Origin: an uncultured Saprospiraceae bacterium
Lineage (GTDB): Bacteria; Bacteroidota; Bacteroidia; Chitinophagales; Saprospiraceae
Assembly (NCBI GenBank): GCA_937959095.1
Contig: CALGLY010000374.1
Coordinates: 1-9,857 of the forward strand
Length of the DNA stretch: 9,857 nucleotides
Reading direction: 5' to 3'
Part shown: one piece after another, positions 5,449 to 9,857 of the stretch
How the letters are laid out: every line of letters begins with the position of its first letter
How positions within the stretch are numbered: position 1 is the stretch's first letter
The notes under the pieces: model-generated
Databases searched by the model: none
What the model saw: only the letters and a program-made list of their open reading frames with translations
What the model was told of the DNA's origin: nothing
Position numbers and translations under genes: made by a program

Positions 5449-6960
5449 ATGAAAGCAAAAATACATTCTGGTGAAGACTATATCAATTCCTTGCGCGGAC
5501 GGGATTTGAAGATTTATTTATTTGGAGAATTGGTAAAGGATTATGTCGAACATCCCATGATTCGCCCTTCTATCAATGCGATGGCGAAAACCTATGATTT
5601 GGCCGTAGCCGCGCCAGAATTAGCTTCTGTGATTTCCCCTTTCACAGGTGAGCGAGTGAGTCGTTTCTTGCACGTCTGTACGAGTGTGGAAGATTTGGTT
5701 TTACAAAATAAAATGCAACGCAAACTAGGGCAACTTACAGGTACTTGCTTTCAGCGATGCGTGGGAATGGATGCCTTCAATGCCCTCTATTCCGTCACCT
5801 TCGAGATGGACGAAGCGCATGACACCGATTATCATAATCGCCTCAAAGGTTTCCTAACTGAAATGCACCGCTACAACTATGTGATAGGTGGCGCAATGAC
5901 TGATGTGAAAGGAGATCGCAGCCTCGCACCGCATCAGCAAGAGGATAAGGATATGTTTGTCCATATCACGAAACGCACCGCAGAGGGCGTATATGTTACA
6001 GGAGCGAAGGCGCACCAAACGGGCTGCATCAATTCGCATTATATGGTCATCATGCCAACGATGCGACTAGGCGAAAAGGATAAAGAATTTGCCATTATCG
6101 GGGCAGTTCCTGTCGATGCAAAAGGCATTACTTACATCTATGGACGACAATCCTGCGATACCCGCAGCATGGAGGAAGGCGATATTGATGTAGGCAATGC
6201 AAAATATGGCGGACAAGAAGCCATGGTTATTTTTGAGAATGTTTTCATTCCGAATGAATATATTTTCATGGATGGCGAATATGATTTCGCCGCCATGCTT
6301 GTCGAGCGATTCACGACTTATCATCGCAGAAGTTATGTCTGCAAAAGTGGCGTTGGTGATGTGCTAATTGGGGCAGCAGCAACTGTTGCAGAAATGAATG
6401 GCGTACCGCGCGCTTCGCATATCAAAGATAAGTTGGTGGAAATGACCCATTTGAACGAAACAATTTATGGCACTGGTATAGCTGCCTCTTATCAAGGGCA
6501 ACCTACAAAATCTGGCGCGTACATTTGCGATGAAATGTTGGCAAATGTCTGCAAACATCATGTTACAAAATTGCCTTATGAAATTGGACGATTAGCACAA
6601 GATTTAGGTGGCGGTATTGTAGCGACTATGCCTTCGGAACAAGACTTGAAAAGTCCTGAAATTGGCGATTTAGTCCAAAAATATTTACGCGGAAAAGCAG
6701 AGGTGAAGACCGAAGATCGAATGCGCATTTTGCGATTGATTGAAAATATGACCCTCGGCAGAAATGCGGTAGGTTATCTCACAGAAAGTATGCACGGGGC
6801 AGGATCGCCACAAGCGCAACGCATTCAAATAGCAAGAATGATGCAGCTAGAGTATAAAAAACGTTTAGCAAAAGTACTTTCAGGTGTAGAAATTGAAGAC
6901 AGCAAAGATTTATTAATAAAAGAATTAAGCGGATATTTTGAAAGAGTCTTTAAGATTTGA
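5449..6960 (+). CDS. abfD: 4-hydroxybutyryl-CoA dehydratase family protein (AbfD-like)
   Basis: Family enzymes use FAD and a [4Fe-4S] cluster to dehydrate 4-hydroxybutyryl-CoA to crotonyl-CoA and to isomerise vinylacetyl-CoA. They serve GABA/succinate fermentation and archaeal 4-hydroxybutyrate CO2-fixation cycles. The 503 residues contain HpaB N (about 5-285) and HpaB C (about 288-480) regions, close to the Clostridium aminobutyricum enzyme as I recall it, with shared blocks HPMIRPSIN (35-43), CFQRCVGMDAFNA (100-112), GAKAHQTG (185-192) and ESMHGAGSPQAQR (446-458). Cluster ligands correspond to Cys100, Cys104, His292 and Cys298. Active-site counterparts Glu257, Tyr296, Lys299, Thr191 and Glu446 are all present. 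This separates it from HpaB hydroxylases, which lack the cluster. His292 and Cys298 are one residue closer than in the clostridial enzyme (292/299). About 24 C-terminal residues extend past it. No CoA-transferase or 4-hydroxybutyrate dehydrogenase gene is adjacent. Confidence 0.92.
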   Translation: MKAKIHSGEDYINSLRGRDLKIYLFGELVKDYVEHPMIRPSINAMAKTYDLAVAAPELASVISPFTGERVSRFLHVCTSVEDLVLQNKMQRKLGQLTGTCFQRCVGMDAFNALYSVTFEMDEAHDTDYHNRLKGFLTEMHRYNYVIGGAMTDVKGDRSLAPHQQEDKDMFVHITKRTAEGVYVTGAKAHQTGCINSHYMVIMPTMRLGEKDKEFAIIGAVPVDAKGITYIYGRQSCDTRSMEEGDIDVGNAKYGGQEAMVIFENVFIPNEYIFMDGEYDFAAMLVERFTTYHRRSYVCKSGVGDVLIGAAATVAEMNGVPRASHIKDKLVEMTHLNETIYGTGIAASYQGQPTKSGAYICDEMLANVCKHHVTKLPYEIGRLAQDLGGGIVATMPSEQDLKSPEIGDLVQKYLRGKAEVKTEDRMRILRLIENMTLGRNAVGYLTESMHGAGSPQAQRIQIARMMQLEYKKRLAKVLSGVEIEDSKDLLIKELSGYFERVFKI

Positions 6961-7060
6961 TATTTTTTTAATAATTTGCCCCTTTATTTGAAAATTTATC
7001 AAGAAGTCTCTTACTCAATTCAATATATAAGCACGACAAAGATTCAGGATATTGACTTTT

Positions 7061-7092
7061 GGCTCGATTTGGATTTCCAAATTGGGCCTTTT
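7061..7092 (+). terminator. Intrinsic terminator after the dehydratase gene
   Basis: GGCTCGATTTGG (7061-7072) and CCAAATTGGGCC (7077-7088) form a 12-bp stem with a 4-nt ATTT loop, followed by TTTT (7089-7092). Two pairs are G-U in plus-strand RNA and would be A-C mismatches in minus-strand RNA. Together with the T-run this makes it a plus-strand terminator, about 100 nt after the dehydratase stop. The minus-strand TfoX gene ends 12 bp beyond the T-run. The rest of 6961-7104 shows no gene. Confidence 0.75.
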
Positions 7093-7104
7093 GTCCTATC
7101 CGTT

Positions 7105-7476
7105 TCAGGTCTTTTTCTTCCTTTTTTTACTTGCTTTCGCTAAAGGATTAAATGTCAGGCAAAGCCCTATCCAATACGCCAAATGTTCTTCTTCTCCGTA
7201 TCCTTCAGGTGTCACAAATACATAGCCTTTCATTGGTCTACCTGTGAAGTCCATAGGATGTACGCCTTCTTTTTCTAAGGCTGCTTCGTAGGCTTCCTCC
7301 CCTATTCGAGCCATCAGCAAATCTGTTTGTTGCTTTTTGTCAAAATGAATGCCACAGCACATCTTTCCATCTACCATAAAGCAGAGTCCACCCATCATTT
7401 TCTTTTCTTCAAAGCTTGCTCCCTGTAATTCGAAGGCGAGTCGCACGCGCTCAGCTATTAATTCGCAGTATGCCAT
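7105..7476 (-). CDS. TfoX N-terminal domain protein
   Basis: A 123-residue stand-alone TfoX/Sxy N-domain protein. The family pattern is visible: an N-terminal helix (LIAERVRLAFELQG, 6-19), KKMMGGLCFMVDGKMCCGI (25-43), a helix rich in Glu (58-70), then MDFTGRPMKGYVFV (75-88) and the amphipathic YWIGLCLTFNPLA (101-113). In gammaproteobacteria full TfoX/Sxy proteins act with CRP to induce competence genes, but they carry an additional C-terminal domain absent here. Short N-domain-only versions are common in many bacteria and their role is unknown, so a competence function should not be assumed. The C-terminus ends in a basic tail (KASKKRKKKT). The gene starts 19 bp after the T9SS cargo gene on the same strand, so the two are probably co-transcribed. 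Confidence 0.88.
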   Translation of the reverse strand: MAYCELIAERVRLAFELQGASFEEKKMMGGLCFMVDGKMCCGIHFDKKQQTDLLMARIGEEAYEAALEKEGVHPMDFTGRPMKGYVFVTPEGYGEEEHLAYWIGLCLTFNPLAKASKKRKKKT

Positions 7477-7495
7477 GTTTCTATATTTAGACTTG

Positions 7496-9835
7496 TTACT
7501 TCAAAAGCAGTACATCGCCACTATATGACTTTATAATACCATCCAAAAATTCTACTTCTGTCGTCCATACATAAATACCTTGTGCAGCTACTTGTCCTTT
7601 GAATTCACCTGTCCAGCCATTTGGATCATTAGGCAAAAAATCATTCGCTTCATAGAGCAATTCACCCCAGCGAGAAAATACGCGAAAAGTCTTCACTAAA
7701 CTTGCTTCTTCGCCTGCAAAAATGGGCAAAAGGTCATTGATACCATCCGTATTCGGCGAAAAGACATTCGGTACATACACCCGTCTGCGCTCAAGGACAC
7801 CTATCGTTATTGAATCCGAGCCAATACAACCATCTTCAGAAGTTGCTGTGATAGTATAAGTCGTAGTAACAAAAGGTTGTGCATTTGGACTTGGGCAATC
7901 ATAGCAATCTAAGCCTGCTGCATCTGACCATTGTACGGCATTCTCTAAAGAGATATTTGCATTTGCATCCAAAACTAGAGACTCTGCTAAGAAAATAATT
8001 TTATCCTCTCCCAAATCCAATTCAGGAATAATAGGTGCCGTTAAGGTAGCAGTCGTATCCACCATACAGCCATTTGCATCTCGCACTGTCACGCTATGTG
8101 TTCCTTCTGATAAGCCTGTTTGTAAAGCATTAGATTGAAATCCAGCATCAGAAAATTGATATTCATAAGGAGGTGCCCCCTCTCTAGTTCCTATAATTTC
8201 AATTTGCCCTGTAGCCAAGCCACCACAAGAGGAATTTGTAAAAATAGCTTGAAACTCGATAGGTGAAGGTGCGGTCAGCACGTTTTCTTGGACTATTTCG
8301 CAACCATAACTATCCGTTAGAGTCACCATGTAACTACCCGCTGTGAGGTTTTGGAGAGCGGAGATGACTGAACCATTGTCCCAAGAAAAAGAATACGGTG
8401 CTACGCCACCTATTGGAAGCACTTCTAAGCTGCCATTATCGCCATCAAAGCAACTTAATCCAAATCCGTTATAATCGGACACTAGCCACTCATTGCTTAG
8501 CACAGGCGGCTCCGTGACATTCTGAATAAGGATAAGGTCATTTCCAAAATCATCCTTTATCGTCACCACGTACGTTCCAGCAGGCAGATTTTCAATCAAT
8601 TCGCTCGTATTCAGACTTGCAAAAGTTCCCTCGCCTGAAAGCGTGTTTTCTAGGTTTTTCCAAGTATAATCAAAAGGCGGCGTGCCATCTAGCACCAAAA
8701 AATCAATTTTGCCAGAGGCTTCTCCATTACAGATTGTAGGCACTTCTTCGGACGCGCCTTGTATCTCGCAAATGATAACGAATAAATCGAGGGTCACGAT
8801 ACTATCACAGCCGATATAATTTTCTAGTACTTCCACATATTCCCCTGTTTCGAAATAAGATGTATTTCCTATCACTAGTTCATCCCCATCACAAATATCC
8901 ACATCCACGAACGTTGAGCTTGCTACGATGACTTCCAGATTCACAAATATGGTGCTATCACAACCTTCTTCGGAGGTGAAATTGAATTCATACGTGCCTT
9001 CTTCTGTGAGTGCGATAGTGTCATTGAGCATAAAACTTTGATCGCTACAAATGACCTCACTAAAACGCTGCGATGGAATACTCGACACTTCAATACGCCT
9101 ACAAGTTGGTGGTGCTTCATCACAAGCATTAGCAGCCATGATGCAGAGCAAATAATTGCCATCCCTCTCCCACTCTATCGCCACATTTGGTTCGTTATTT
9201 CCAATTGCTACACCGTCTAGCGTCCATTCAAAAATAGTCGCTCCTACTTCTGACTCTACGCTGTATTCGGTAGTAGTATTTGGGCAAGTTGTAAAATCCC
9301 CTTCTATGACACCCGATGTAGTCAGCGGATTCGCTTCGGTGCTTCCTTCTATGACTGTGAAAAGCCAATTGCAATTATCCCCTCCTGAGCCATCCATTGC
9401 GATGAAATAATATTGTCCTATGGTGAGTGGTGTATTGGTTTGAAGACGATGTGTTTGTCCTGGTCGAGCATTGGTATTACAATTAGAAACACGTCTAAAA
9501 TTTTGGCAATCTATCCCTTCATAAATTCCAATTTCTAGTCCCGCATTATTGAAGGTACAGTTCGATACCGTAATGTCTATCGTCAAATCTACACTACCTG
9601 CTATGAAGGCAATCCATTGCCCATTATGTACAAAAGTGGTGCAAAAATCATCGGGTAATACACCGCGAACATCGCTTTCGTGTCTACCTTGAAAGCCATC
9701 AATACTACAAATAATGCAAGCTTCTTCGCAAAAAGGAGTCATTTCAGCAGGCAATGTACAGGGCATTGGTTGTGCAGAAAGTAAGGTAATTATTAGAAAT
9801 TGTAATGAAAAACAAAAGGATAATCGGACTTTCAT
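7496..9835 (-). CDS. T9SS type B sorting-domain surface protein with SprB-like repeats
   Basis: A 779-residue secreted protein. Residues 1-21 are a Sec signal peptide (hydrophobic FCFSLQFLIITLL, probable cleavage after LSA). Residues 26-165 are a Cys-rich beta-type domain (CSIDGFQGR, QWIAFIAGS, NCNWLFTVIEG) of a kind I associate with Saprospiraceae surface proteins. A PKD-like segment follows (184-250). Two related repeats each end in GCDS(T/I) (about 260-303 and 312-353). Three SprB-type repeats lie at about 366-443, 460-522 and 533-600, each with a GxPP/GVAPY strand and an (A/E)GxxxVTxxD turn. A further PKD-like domain is at 607-680. The gliding-motility-associated C-terminal domain is at about 687-779 (VPNVFSPNTDGINDLLPIF, RWGELLYE, GIYVWTTEVEF). 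This last domain directs export by T9SS and surface attachment or release; SprB repeats suggest adhesion. The start ATG is 22 bp from the window edge, so the promoter is not seen. Confidence 0.93.
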   Translation of the reverse strand: MKVRLSFCFSLQFLIITLLSAQPMPCTLPAEMTPFCEEACIICSIDGFQGRHESDVRGVLPDDFCTTFVHNGQWIAFIAGSVDLTIDITVSNCTFNNAGLEIGIYEGIDCQNFRRVSNCNTNARPGQTHRLQTNTPLTIGQYYFIAMDGSGGDNCNWLFTVIEGSTEANPLTTSGVIEGDFTTCPNTTTEYSVESEVGATIFEWTLDGVAIGNNEPNVAIEWERDGNYLLCIMAANACDEAPPTCRRIEVSSIPSQRFSEVICSDQSFMLNDTIALTEEGTYEFNFTSEEGCDSTIFVNLEVIVASSTFVDVDICDGDELVIGNTSYFETGEYVEVLENYIGCDSIVTLDLFVIICEIQGASEEVPTICNGEASGKIDFLVLDGTPPFDYTWKNLENTLSGEGTFASLNTSELIENLPAGTYVVTIKDDFGNDLILIQNVTEPPVLSNEWLVSDYNGFGLSCFDGDNGSLEVLPIGGVAPYSFSWDNGSVISALQNLTAGSYMVTLTDSYGCEIVQENVLTAPSPIEFQAIFTNSSCGGLATGQIEIIGTREGAPPYEYQFSDAGFQSNALQTGLSEGTHSVTVRDANGCMVDTTATLTAPIIPELDLGEDKIIFLAESLVLDANANISLENAVQWSDAAGLDCYDCPSPNAQPFVTTTYTITATSEDGCIGSDSITIGVLERRRVYVPNVFSPNTDGINDLLPIFAGEEASLVKTFRVFSRWGELLYEANDFLPNDPNGWTGEFKGQVAAQGIYVWTTEVEFLDGIIKSYSGDVLLLK

Positions 9836-9857
9836 ACGTGTTAATTTATCTGCAAGA

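Noticed and set aside
5449..6960. 4-hydroxyphenylacetate 3-monooxygenase (HpaB) as the product
   Set aside because: The fold is shared, but Cys100, Cys104, His292 and Cys298 as cluster ligands, together with the AHQTG and ESMHGAGSPQAQR blocks, are specific to the 4-hydroxybutyryl-CoA dehydratase branch.
8941..9410. Several frames of 60-84 residues on both strands in the surface protein gene
   Set aside because: All lie inside the long T9SS cargo reading frame and carry no recognisable motif.
1..9857. CRISPR array, transposase, tRNA, rRNA, or defence operon
   Set aside because: No regularly spaced repeats, transposase motifs or RNA gene signatures were seen; a single Uma2 protein is not enough to call a restriction or defence system.

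Overview
The window looks like a chromosomal piece of a Bacteroidota bacterium, probably near Saprospiraceae. The strongest marker is a large secreted protein (7496-9835, minus strand) ending in the gliding-motility-associated C-terminal domain, the type B sorting signal of the type IX secretion system (T9SS), which is largely confined to Bacteroidota. The A-rich leaders with almost no Shine-Dalgarno sequences fit the same phylum.

Layout. Positions 1-108 are an AT-rich leader with a short CTCTGCG-type repeat. Positions 109-2502 encode an unusual 797-residue protein made of two complete, collinear acyl-CoA dehydrogenases in one chain. A 153-bp gap follows, with a long imperfect hairpin and a possible promoter. 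Five plus-strand genes then run from 2656 to 6960 with very even gaps of 42-47 bp: an AT-rich Uma2-family putative nuclease, a small two-helix membrane protein, an SRPBCC ligand-binding domain protein, a membrane-anchored strictosidine-synthase/SMP-30-like beta-propeller, and a 4-hydroxybutyryl-CoA dehydratase family protein with all visible cluster and active-site residues. A convincing intrinsic terminator (7061-7092) closes this strand. On the minus strand, a T9SS cargo protein with SprB-like repeats is followed after 19 bp by a small TfoX N-domain protein.

How the genes fit together. Two of the products, the fused dehydrogenase and the dehydratase, are flavoenzymes of related fold acting on acyl-CoA thioesters, so the plus strand probably has some role in acyl-CoA metabolism; the dehydratase product, crotonyl-CoA, enters beta-oxidation or butyrate routes. 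No CoA-transferase, ligase or electron-transfer flavoprotein gene is visible here, so the pathway cannot be reconstructed from this window. The Uma2 gene looks like a later arrival by composition. The two minus-strand genes probably form a separate unit concerned with the cell surface.

The most interesting items are the in-frame tandem dehydrogenase with an apparent gene-conversion tract, the one-residue contraction between two iron-sulfur ligands in the dehydratase, and a two-state hairpin just before the dehydratase start codon. I found no complete new defence system, CRISPR array, transposase, tRNA or rRNA.
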